From assembly GCA_027083915.1 (NCBI GenBank), contig JALWML010000096.1, positions 1 to 7,380 on the forward strand: 7,380 bases of DNA, given 5' to 3'. Below, in pieces: positions 1 through 6,593 of the stretch (positions are counted from its first letter, which is position 1; each line of letters opens with the position of its first letter). The translations under genes and the position numbers were made by a program. Below the pieces are notes generated by a model, which saw only the letters and a list, made by a program, of their open reading frames with translations, had not been told where the DNA came from and made no database searches. The DNA comes from Lysobacterales bacterium. Lineage in GTDB: Bacteria > Pseudomonadota > Gammaproteobacteria > Xanthomonadales > Marinicellaceae.

Positions 1-1
1 T

Positions 2-2431
2 ATTGATAATTTTTTATCAAGGTATACAACCATTGATAATGAAAAAGATAAAATTTCCATTCTCTTCAAGTTTATGCAATACATTGAGCGACAAGTCGTT
101 TTGTTTGATGCTGTTGAAGATGCTGCTTATGAAAAAATTCATAATTTCAATGGCAATGGAACAATTCCGTTTGTTTTTAATCGTGCTAAAAGTACCGAAC
201 AAACTCAAGCTCTTATCCAAAAGCTAAAAACTTTCAAAGCCAAAATTGTATTGACAGCACACCCAACTCAATTTTATCAGGGGCGTGTTTTGTCAATTGT
301 TAGTGAGTTAGAAACAGCTATACGTAGTAACGATTTAGATACCATTAATGTCTTGTTACAACAATTAGGGCAAACAGCTTTTGTTAGTGATGATGCACCA
401 TCACCTTTCGAGGAAGCGACTCGGTTGATGTGGTATTTAGAAAATGTTTTTTATCATTCCATTGCAAAGGTGCATGGTCGCATTAGAAAAGAGTTATCAA
501 AATTAGGTGTTGAGGATTATTACAAAGATGTTATCAATGTTGGATTTTGGCCATGTGGCGATCGAGATGGTAATCCTTTTGTCACTGCTGAGGTAACTCA
601 TGAAACAGCTAGACAACTTAGGCATAAGATATTTATTTGTTATTTTAGAGACTCAAAAATCCTACGAACTCGCATGACATTTTCTGGCGTTGTTCACTTA
701 GCAGATAATGTTTATAATAAATTAGCACAGACTATATACAACACTGGAGAAGAGACTTATCAAACTAAGGAGCAATTGCTGGCTGATTTGAATGAAATTA
801 AACGATTGGTAATAAAAAAACATAATGGATTATTTGTTGAGGTTGTTGATGATTTTATTGTTAAAGTTCACTTATTTGGTTTTTATTTCACCAGTTTAGA
901 TATTCGTCAAGATTCTCGAATTCACGGTAAAGTGTTGGCAGATGTTTTTACTGCATTTCATCAAGGAAAGTTGTCTGATTCGATTCTGGGTAATGTACCT
1001 AAAGACTATAGTCAACTTGATGATGATAGTAAAATAAATGTTTTGCTTAGTATAAAAGGTACAATTAATCCTGAGCTATTTAAGTCAACAATAACTAAAG
1101 AAACACTCAAATCCTTTTATACCATTAAAAAAATCCAAAAAGAAAATGGTCAAGAAGCTTGTAGGAGATACATTATTTCAAACACTCAATGCACCCGAAA
1201 CCTTATCGAAGTGTATGCATTAGCACGCTTATGTGGTTGGCAAAAGGATAGCTTTACACTGGATATTGTGCCATTACTTGAAACGATTGATGATTTGTCA
1301 AATGGTGAAGAGATTTTGAGTTCTTTATACTCAATTCCTGCTTATCGACAGCACGTCACCCAGCGCAATAATCGTCAGTATGTGATGCTAGGCTTTTCTG
1401 ACGGAACTAAAGATGGTGGGTACCTTAAAGCTAATTGGGGAATATTCAAGGCTAAAGAAATTCTCAGCCAGGTTTCCATAAAAAACAGCATAAATGTTGT
1501 ATTTTTCGATGGGCGAGGAGGACCGCCTGCTCGTGGTGGAGGTAATACCAATAAATTTTATTCTTCGTTAGGTGAAAAAATTGCCAACCATGAAATTGAA
1601 TTAACCGTACAAGGTCAGACGATTTCATCCAATTTTGGCACACTTAATTCTTCACAATACAATCTAGAACAATTGCTTTGCGCAGGACTTGAAAATACCG
1701 TCTTTAAAGGCAATGTAGCCAGTTTAAGTCAAGCGCAATACGCATTGATTGAAGACTTGGCAGAATTGGCATTTGAATCCTATAAGGCCTTTAAAAATGA
1801 CCCGGTTTTTATAGATTACCTTGAAGATGTCTCGGTTCTAAAATATTATGGTTTGACTAATGTTGGTTCTCGTCCAGTCAAACGTCAATCAGATAAAAAA
1901 CTTAATTTATCTGATCTTAGAGCGATTCCTTTTGTTAGTGCGTGGACGCAAATGAAACAAAATGTTCCTGGGTTTTACGGTGTCGGCTTTGCTCTTAAGA
2001 AATATGAAGATGCAGGGCGTTTACAAGAAGTTATTGACTTATATAAACAATCATTGTTTTTTAGAACTTTAATCGACAATTCAATGCAGGCGTTAAGTAA
2101 AAGCTACTTTCCATTAACATCCTACCTGCGAAATGACAAAAAATTTGGTTCATTTTGGCAAGGTATTCACCATGAGTATAAACAGACTAAACGATTGTTG
2201 CTGACAATTTCTGGGCAAAAGACCTTGCTAGAAAAGTCACCTTATATTAAGGCATCAATTGCTATGCGAGAAAAGATTATCTTGCCGTTAATTACCATTC
2301 AACAATATGCTTTAATGCGAGTCAAAGAAATTGAAAAAAATAGCGGTGATGAAAATCTTAAGGCAATCTATGAAAAAATAATTATTCGTGCATTTTTCGG
2401 CAGCATTAATGCATCGCGTAATGCTGCATAA
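2..2431 (+). CDS. ppc: Phosphoenolpyruvate carboxylase, 5'-truncated by window edge
   Basis: PEPC is a cytosolic enzyme that adds bicarbonate to phosphoenolpyruvate to give oxaloacetate and phosphate, replenishing the TCA cycle. The frame is open from base 2 with no stop. The ATG at 74 is an internal Met: the 24 codons before it continue the family alignment into QYIERQVVLFDA, so the true start lies upstream, probably by some 40-60 residues. Visible protein is 809 residues. Seen motifs: VLTAHPTQFY with the catalytic His codon at 260, GDRDGNPF near 557-580, LDIRQDSR near 897-920, GFSDGTKDGGY near 1391, the mobile loop GRGGPPARGGG at 1511-1543, and RAIPFVSAWTQ near 1919. The C-terminus NASRNAA fits the family. 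HPTQ (E. coli has HPTE) and GRGGPPARGGG (E. coli GRGGSIGRGG) are, from memory, the Bacteroidota-type form. The reading frame is intact. It converges on the histidine kinase gene with only 10 bp between the stops. Family call is very secure; the start is unknown. Confidence 0.96.
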   Translation: MDNFLSRYTTIDNEKDKISILFKFMQYIERQVVLFDAVEDAAYEKIHNFNGNGTIPFVFNRAKSTEQTQALIQKLKTFKAKIVLTAHPTQFYQGRVLSIVSELETAIRSNDLDTINVLLQQLGQTAFVSDDAPSPFEEATRLMWYLENVFYHSIAKVHGRIRKELSKLGVEDYYKDVINVGFWPCGDRDGNPFVTAEVTHETARQLRHKIFICYFRDSKILRTRMTFSGVVHLADNVYNKLAQTIYNTGEETYQTKEQLLADLNEIKRLVIKKHNGLFVEVVDDFIVKVHLFGFYFTSLDIRQDSRIHGKVLADVFTAFHQGKLSDSILGNVPKDYSQLDDDSKINVLLSIKGTINPELFKSTITKETLKSFYTIKKIQKENGQEACRRYIISNTQCTRNLIEVYALARLCGWQKDSFTLDIVPLLETIDDLSNGEEILSSLYSIPAYRQHVTQRNNRQYVMLGFSDGTKDGGYLKANWGIFKAKEILSQVSIKNSINVVFFDGRGGPPARGGGNTNKFYSSLGEKIANHEIELTVQGQTISSNFGTLNSSQYNLEQLLCAGLENTVFKGNVASLSQAQYALIEDLAELAFESYKAFKNDPVFIDYLEDVSVLKYYGLTNVGSRPVKRQSDKKLNLSDLRAIPFVSAWTQMKQNVPGFYGVGFALKKYEDAGRLQEVIDLYKQSLFFRTLIDNSMQALSKSYFPLTSYLRNDKKFGSFWQGIHHEYKQTKRLLLTISGQKTLLEKSPYIKASIAMREKIILPLITIQQYALMRVKEIEKNSGDENLKAIYEKIIIRAFFGSINASRNAA
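2400..2427. repeat. Perfect 9-bp inverted repeat at the 3' end of ppc
   Basis: GCAGCATTA at 2400-2408 is matched exactly by its reverse complement TAATGCTGC at 2419-2427, with a 10-nt loop. It ends one base before the ppc stop codon and encodes the final Asn-Ala/Arg-Asn-Ala-Ala residues, so part of the symmetry may come from coding the repeated Asn-Ala pair. In RNA it would form a stable stem on either strand. No T-run follows it directly on either strand, so it is not a classical intrinsic terminator. Confidence 0.5.
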
Positions 2432-2433
2432 TT

Positions 2434-2455
2434 GTGATTCCTTAAGTTGAATCAC
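2434..2455. terminator. Possible weak bidirectional terminator hairpin between convergent genes
   Basis: GTGATTC at 2434-2440 pairs with GAATCAC at 2449-2455 around an 8-nt loop; the kinase stop codon (2442-2444) sits in the loop. It lies just after the ppc stop and next to the 9-bp inverted repeat, where a shared terminator would be expected. The stem is short and AT-containing, and the nearest plus-strand T-run (eight T at 2483-2490) is 27 nt away, so terminator function is only a guess. Confidence 0.3.
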
Positions 2456-4661
2456 TAAGTGTCTGAGAATATTTAATTTCCATTTTTTTTCCTAACCATT
2501 TATCTAATATTGATTTTAGTTCGTCTAACCCCAGAGGTTTTGCAAGGTAGTCATCCATTCCTGCATCTAAGCATATTTGTCGGTCACCTTGCATGGCATT
2601 GGCTGTCATGGCAATAATGGGAACTTTTGAGTTAAGGATTTTGGGTTCGCTAAGTCTAATGGCTTTAGTTGCTTGATAACCATCCATTATGGGCATTTGA
2701 CAATCCATTAAAACCAAATCAAATTTTTCTGACTTGAGGTGCTCAATGGCTTCTTTACCATTCTCTGCTAATACAACATCGATGCCAAAAACCTCTAACA
2801 TTCCCATTGTAACTTCTAGATTGACGGTCATGTCATCAACAACAAGTACTTTTGCATTGAAGGTTTTTTTCTCGTGAACAGAGCCTTGAGAATGCAGAGA
2901 TGTATTTTTTATATCTTTTGCTTTTTTTAAATTGAGCGTAAATATGAACTGGCTTCCTTCACTAATTGTGGTATTAACAGTAATAGAACCACCCATTTGC
3001 TCGGATAATTGATTGCATATACTCAGACCAAGTCCGGTGCCTCCATATTTCCTTGTTGTTGAGCTGTCTCCTTGAACAAAGGGCTGAAATAAACGGTTTA
3101 GTTGTTTCTGAGATAAGCCAATACCAGTGTCTTTAACGGAGAATTCAATGGTTGATTCTTGTGAGGTTTCCTTTAAAACTCTACAAGAAAGTAAGACCTG
3201 ACCTTCATCGGTAAATTTGATGGCATTATTGAGCAAGTTGTCTAATATTTGCCGTATTCTTCCTGGATCACCTATATAGATTTTATGAATGTTTTTGGGT
3301 ATTGAGTAAGAAAAGTGTAAATTCTTTTCAAGGGCACTGTTTAAGGTTGAAGATGATATCTCCTGTATGAGCCTTGCTATATCAAAGTTTATGTGTTCTA
3401 AGTCAATTTTACCAGCTTCAATTTTTGAAAAATCCAGAATGTTATTAAGAATGGTTAGCATGGCTGAAGCACTACTATTTATGGTTAATGCTCTGAGGTA
3501 TTGATCTTGGTTCAGTTCATGTTGCAGTAATAAATTTGTTGAGCCGATTATGCCATTCATTGGTGTTCGAATTTCATGACTCATATTAGCGAGAAATTCT
3601 GATTTTGCTTGATTGGCTTGGCTGGCATTTTTTTGAGCTAGTATAAGGTCTTTTTCATACTTTTTTGCTTCAGTCATGTCTCTGACCATGCAAAATATGG
3701 CTTGCTGATTTCCAAAAGAAATAACTGATAAGGAAATATCAGCAGGTTTTTCATGACCATTGAGTGTTCTATAAACCCAATTAAATCGGTATTTTCCTGT
3801 TTGTGAAATTTGGGTATATATAGATTTTAATTTCTCTATTGATTTTATGCCATCAGGTTGCTTTTCAGGTGCGAAGTTAAAAGGGTTGGTTTCGAGCATT
3901 TGTTGTAATGAGCTGCACTCAAACAATTTAACAGCGGCAGGATTTGCCATTGATATTTTGTTGTCACTAATAATGAATATTGCATCTTTAGACTTTTCAT
4001 AAAATATCCTGTATTTGTTTTCATTGTCCTTAGAGATAATTTCGTTCTCTTGTGATAAATGTTTATAGTAAATATTTTCTTTGAAAATTAAATATAATTT
4101 CTTGCCAGCTCTTAACAGTAAAGTCAGGTATAACATTAATATGATTGCAAAAGTATTGGTTAATGAAGCATTTAAAATGAGAAGTTGAATGATTAATGGT
4201 GTAATAGCAGGTATGACAATTAAGTAGATAGACTTTATACTTGGTATCAGGGATATGGTTGAAATACTTATGATGAGAATAATTGTAATAACCAGATAAG
4301 CTTGGTGAATAATCGAGTGGCTAGGGAAAAGGAAGATACTAGCAGATCCCCAAACTATCCCAACATAAAGTGATCCATAAATAAAATTATTTTTACACTT
4401 TTTAATTATTTTATCGTCACTGGAGTTTTTATTTTTTCTATAAAAAAAATAGGTGTATATTCGAATTATTATCGATGATATGAAAAACACCACCCAAATA
4501 ATTATTAATTTGGTTTCGACAACATCTTTTATGGCAGAGATAAGAATCAGAGTACCAACAAGTACGCCTACTTGGTTATACAATAGAGGGTGGTAAGAAT
4601 GCCTTAGTATTTCTTTTCTCATATTAGAATTACTTAAGCTGTTCTTTGTCATTTTCTTCAC
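2442..4661 (-). CDS. Membrane-bound hybrid sensor histidine kinase (6 TM - PAS - HisKA - HATPase - REC)
   Basis: An inner-membrane hybrid sensor kinase of 739 residues that should autophosphorylate on His and pass phosphate to its own receiver domain. Order seen: about six hydrophobic helices (roughly 28-45, 50-74, 93-113, 119-139, 142-163, 168-184); a polar linker; a PAS domain about 213-330 ending in MVRDMTEAKKYE; HisKA with SHEIRTPMNG, phospho-acceptor His362; HATPase with N-box NLLNNAIKF (Asn475, Asn479), G1 DTGIGL (Asp511) and G2 GGTGLGLS (541-547); receiver about 604-720 with Asp609-Asp610, phospho-acceptor Asp653, Thr686 and Lys708. All catalytic residues are present. There is no Hpt domain and no separate response regulator nearby, so an unlinked Hpt protein is probably needed for output. 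The membrane region is not a MASE or 7TMR type I can name; the signal is unknown. The listed start is GTG; an ATG three codons in (4652) is an equal alternative, as neither has a well-spaced Shine-Dalgarno. It lies 88 bp after nusB in the same direction. Confidence 0.93.
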   Translation of the reverse strand: MKKMTKNSLSNSNMRKEILRHSYHPLLYNQVGVLVGTLILISAIKDVVETKLIIIWVVFFISSIIIRIYTYFFYRKNKNSSDDKIIKKCKNNFIYGSLYVGIVWGSASIFLFPSHSIIHQAYLVITIILIISISTISLIPSIKSIYLIVIPAITPLIIQLLILNASLTNTFAIILMLYLTLLLRAGKKLYLIFKENIYYKHLSQENEIISKDNENKYRIFYEKSKDAIFIISDNKISMANPAAVKLFECSSLQQMLETNPFNFAPEKQPDGIKSIEKLKSIYTQISQTGKYRFNWVYRTLNGHEKPADISLSVISFGNQQAIFCMVRDMTEAKKYEKDLILAQKNASQANQAKSEFLANMSHEIRTPMNGIIGSTNLLLQHELNQDQYLRALTINSSASAMLTILNNILDFSKIEAGKIDLEHINFDIARLIQEISSSTLNSALEKNLHFSYSIPKNIHKIYIGDPGRIRQILDNLLNNAIKFTDEGQVLLSCRVLKETSQESTIEFSVKDTGIGLSQKQLNRLFQPFVQGDSSTTRKYGGTGLGLSICNQLSEQMGGSITVNTTISEGSQFIFTLNLKKAKDIKNTSLHSQGSVHEKKTFNAKVLVVDDMTVNLEVTMGMLEVFGIDVVLAENGKEAIEHLKSEKFDLVLMDCQMPIMDGYQATKAIRLSEPKILNSKVPIIAMTANAMQGDRQICLDAGMDDYLAKPLGLDELKSILDKWLGKKMEIKYSQTLSDST

Positions 4662-4749
4662 TTACCTAATCATGTAATTATGCACTAAAGGAGAATCGAA
4701 TTGTGGTTTATTCAAATTTATTGAGAAATTCTTCACTTGGGTAATACTC

Positions 4750-5199
4750 TTAATGCTCTAAAGGGCGTAATTTTATTGAAGCTTTATGTAAGGTGCCATT
4801 GATAAAAGTATGTGCTCCATCGCCACCATATTGTTTGGCTAATTCAATAGCTTCATTTAAAACGACTTTATAAGGAGTTTCTGGATTGTTTTTAAATTCG
4901 TAAACGCCTATCATCATGATGGCTTTTTCCACTTCTCCTACAGCATAGTTTGAGCGTTCCATTAATGGGTTAATTTCGGCTTTAACCTCATCCATGTTTG
5001 CAATTATCCATCGCAGAGATTGTTGAAAAAAAGTTTGATCCACCTTGCCCATGTCTTGTTCGGTTAAAAATTGATTGATAATATCACTGGCGGGAGACTC
5101 ATTCATTTGCCATTGGTATAAGGCTTGCACTAATCTTTTTCGCGCACGTCTTTTGGCTGCAAGAGGCTCGGGTATTTTCTTCTGTTTTTTATTACTCAT
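4750..5199 (-). CDS. nusB: Transcription antitermination factor NusB
   Basis: NusB binds boxA RNA together with NusE (ribosomal protein S10) and supports processive transcription of rRNA operons through antitermination complexes. The 149-residue product has the usual bacterial length. The basic N-terminal stretch with KRRARKRLVQALYQW (about 16-30) and the C-terminal VLNEAIELAKQYGGDGAH then FINGTLHK (113-139) are NusB hallmarks, matching E. coli NEAIELAK and KFVNGVLDK from memory. The ATG at 5199 is preceded by AAAGGA at a 7-nt spacing, which fixes the start. That ribosome site overlaps the glyA stop codon and the genes are 11 bp apart, which points to co-transcription and probable translational coupling. 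In many gammaproteobacteria nusB follows the riboflavin genes ribE/ribH instead; here they are absent from between glyA and nusB. Confidence 0.95.
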   Translation of the reverse strand: MSNKKQKKIPEPLAAKRRARKRLVQALYQWQMNESPASDIINQFLTEQDMGKVDQTFFQQSLRWIIANMDEVKAEINPLMERSNYAVGEVEKAIMMIGVYEFKNNPETPYKVVLNEAIELAKQYGGDGAHTFINGTLHKASIKLRPLEH

Positions 5200-5206
5200 T
5201 TTTTAA

Positions 5207-5212
5207 TCCTTT
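5207..5212 (-). promoter_or_regulatory. nusB ribosome binding site overlapping the glyA stop
   Basis: AAAGGA on the minus strand, 7 nt before the nusB ATG. Its first two bases are the last two of the glyA TAA stop codon (5211-5213), so a ribosome ending glyA would sit on the nusB initiation region. This decides the nusB start and supports coupling. Confidence 0.75.
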
Positions 5213-6470
5213 ATTTGCTGCCATAGACAGGGAATTGATGACAAAGTTCTGTCACTTTGGTTTTTACTGCTTCAATAACATCGTCATTATCTATATCATC
5301 AATTATGTCAGCAATCCAATTGGCAATTTGTTTAAATTCTTCTTGCCCAAAACCACGAGTGGTTCCAGCAGGTGAGCCAAGACGAAGACCAGATGTGACG
5401 AAAGGTGATTTTGGGTCATTAGGTACGGCATTTTTATTGACGGTGATATGAGCCTCGCCTAATCGCGCTTCGGCAACCTTTCCAGTGATGTCTTTATCCA
5501 CCAAATCTAATAAAAACAAATGATTTTCAGTTCCACCAGAAACAATATTGTAACCACGTTCGATTAAGATCTTTGCCATCACATCGGCATTATTAACAAC
5601 ACCTTGTTGATAGGTTTTAAACTCTGGGGTTAACGCCTCTTTAAAGGCAACGGCTTTAGCGGCAATAATGTGCATCAAAGGTCCACCTTGAATACCTGGG
5701 AAAACAATTGAGTTTAATTTCTTTTCTATTTCAGGGTTTTGTTTAGCTAATATAATTCCACCACGAGGTCCACGTAATGTTTTGTGTGTTGTCGAGGTAG
5801 TCACATCGGCAATATTAACAGGACTAGGATAAACGCCAGCTGCAACTAGTCCGGCAATATGTGCCATATCAACCATAAAATAAGCACCGACTTCATCGGC
5901 AATTTCACGAAATTTACTCCAATCAATTTTTTTGGAATATGCAGAAAATCCACCAATAATCATTTTGGGCTTATGCTTTAATGCCATTTCACGAACATTG
6001 TTAAAATCAATAGCACCTGTGTCATCATCAATGCCATATTGCACCGCATTAAATAGTTTGCCTGAAATGTTGACCTTTGCACCATGAGTTAAGTGACCAC
6101 CATGATCTAAACTCATGCCTAAAATTGTATCTCCGGGTTGTAATAAAGCCAGATAAACTGCTTGATTAGCTTGCGAACCTGAGTGTGGTTGCACATTGGC
6201 ATAATCTGAACTAAATAACTCTTTAACACGAGATAGTGCCAGTTGTTCAGCAATATCAACGTATTCGCAACCGCCATAATAACGTTTTCCTGGATAACCT
6301 TCAGCGTATTTGTTGGTTAGTTGCGAGCCTTGAGCCTCCATCACCGCAGGTGAAGTGTAATTTTCAGAAGCAATTAATTCAATATGGTCTTCTTGGCGTT
6401 GATTTTCTTTAACAATCGCAGCATAAAGTTCAGGATCGGTTTTGGCAATACTGTCATTTCGGTTAAACAT
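5211..6470 (-). CDS. glyA: Serine hydroxymethyltransferase
   Basis: A cytosolic PLP enzyme that interconverts serine plus tetrahydrofolate with glycine plus 5,10-methylene-tetrahydrofolate, the main source of one-carbon units for purine, thymidylate and methionine synthesis. The 419-residue length is standard. Seen: ELIASENYTS (31-40), LTNKYAEGYPGKRYYGG (51-67) with active-site Tyr56 and Tyr66, the PHSGSQAN loop (95-102), DMAH (201-204) that contacts PLP, TTSTTHKTLRGPRGG (224-238) with the Schiff-base Lys230, and TSGLRLGSPAGTTRG (359-373) with the carboxylate-binding Arg363. The ATG at 6470 gives the canonical N-terminus; a modest AGAG lies 7 nt upstream. It heads the glyA-nusB unit and is divergent from the lyase gene. 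The sequence resembles gamma- or betaproteobacterial GlyA (N-terminal MFNRNDSIAK-TDPEL) and not the Bacteroidota form. Confidence 0.98.
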   Translation of the reverse strand: MFNRNDSIAKTDPELYAAIVKENQRQEDHIELIASENYTSPAVMEAQGSQLTNKYAEGYPGKRYYGGCEYVDIAEQLALSRVKELFSSDYANVQPHSGSQANQAVYLALLQPGDTILGMSLDHGGHLTHGAKVNISGKLFNAVQYGIDDDTGAIDFNNVREMALKHKPKMIIGGFSAYSKKIDWSKFREIADEVGAYFMVDMAHIAGLVAAGVYPSPVNIADVTTSTTHKTLRGPRGGIILAKQNPEIEKKLNSIVFPGIQGGPLMHIIAAKAVAFKEALTPEFKTYQQGVVNNADVMAKILIERGYNIVSGGTENHLFLLDLVDKDITGKVAEARLGEAHITVNKNAVPNDPKSPFVTSGLRLGSPAGTTRGFGQEEFKQIANWIADIIDDIDNDDVIEAVKTKVTELCHQFPVYGSK

Positions 6471-6506
6471 AGCTTTACTCTATTATTTAAGGTATAAAAA
6501 CGACTT

Positions 6507-6536
6507 ATTTTACTATGCTCTTACAAATTTAGTTAA
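6507..6536 (-). promoter_or_regulatory. Candidate sigma-70 promoter for glyA-nusB
   Basis: On the minus strand TTAACT (6536-6531, four of six matches to the -35 consensus) is followed after 18 bp by TAAAAT (6512-6507, five of six matches to the -10). Transcription would begin near base 6500, giving a leader of about 30 nt before the glyA ATG. The region is AT-rich, so chance matches are common. No riboswitch or PurR-like operator was recognised. Confidence 0.35.
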
Positions 6537-6542
6537 TCTTAT

Positions 6543-6551
6543 TGCTATAGA
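6543..6551 (+). promoter_or_regulatory. Candidate extended -10 promoter for the lyase gene
   Basis: TGCTATAGA has the extended -10 form TG-N-TATAnn (TG at 6543-6544, hexamer 6546-6551) and would start a transcript near 6558, about 36 nt before the lyase ATG. No good -35 lies at the right distance. A second TG-A-TAAAAT at 6578-6586 also fits, but would give a nearly leaderless transcript. Either, both or neither may be used. Confidence 0.28.
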
Positions 6552-6593
6552 ATTCACGAAAATAACAGTAATACCTGTGATAAAATACGCACT

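Noticed and set aside
3..20. Perfect 7-bp inverted repeat TTGATAA-TTTT-TTATCAA
   Set aside because: It is AT-rich and lies inside ppc coding sequence well away from a gene end; chance is the simplest explanation.
74..76. ATG as the start of ppc
   Set aside because: The frame is open to the window edge and the upstream codons keep matching the family pattern, so this is an internal methionine.
17..220. Minus-strand open frame opposite the start of ppc
   Set aside because: It is antisense to strongly conserved ppc coding sequence, with no ribosome site or recognisable product.
3..227. Open frame on the plus strand starting at base 3
   Set aside because: It lies entirely within ppc in another frame and shows no family features; it is a shadow of the real gene.
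4662..4749. Terminator or promoter between nusB and the kinase gene
   Set aside because: I found no stem followed by a T-run and no hexamer pair with acceptable spacing; CATAAT near 4680 lacks a -35. The gap is AT-rich with nothing I can support.
5257..5451. Plus-strand open frame opposite glyA
   Set aside because: It is the antisense shadow of the conserved C-terminal part of glyA.
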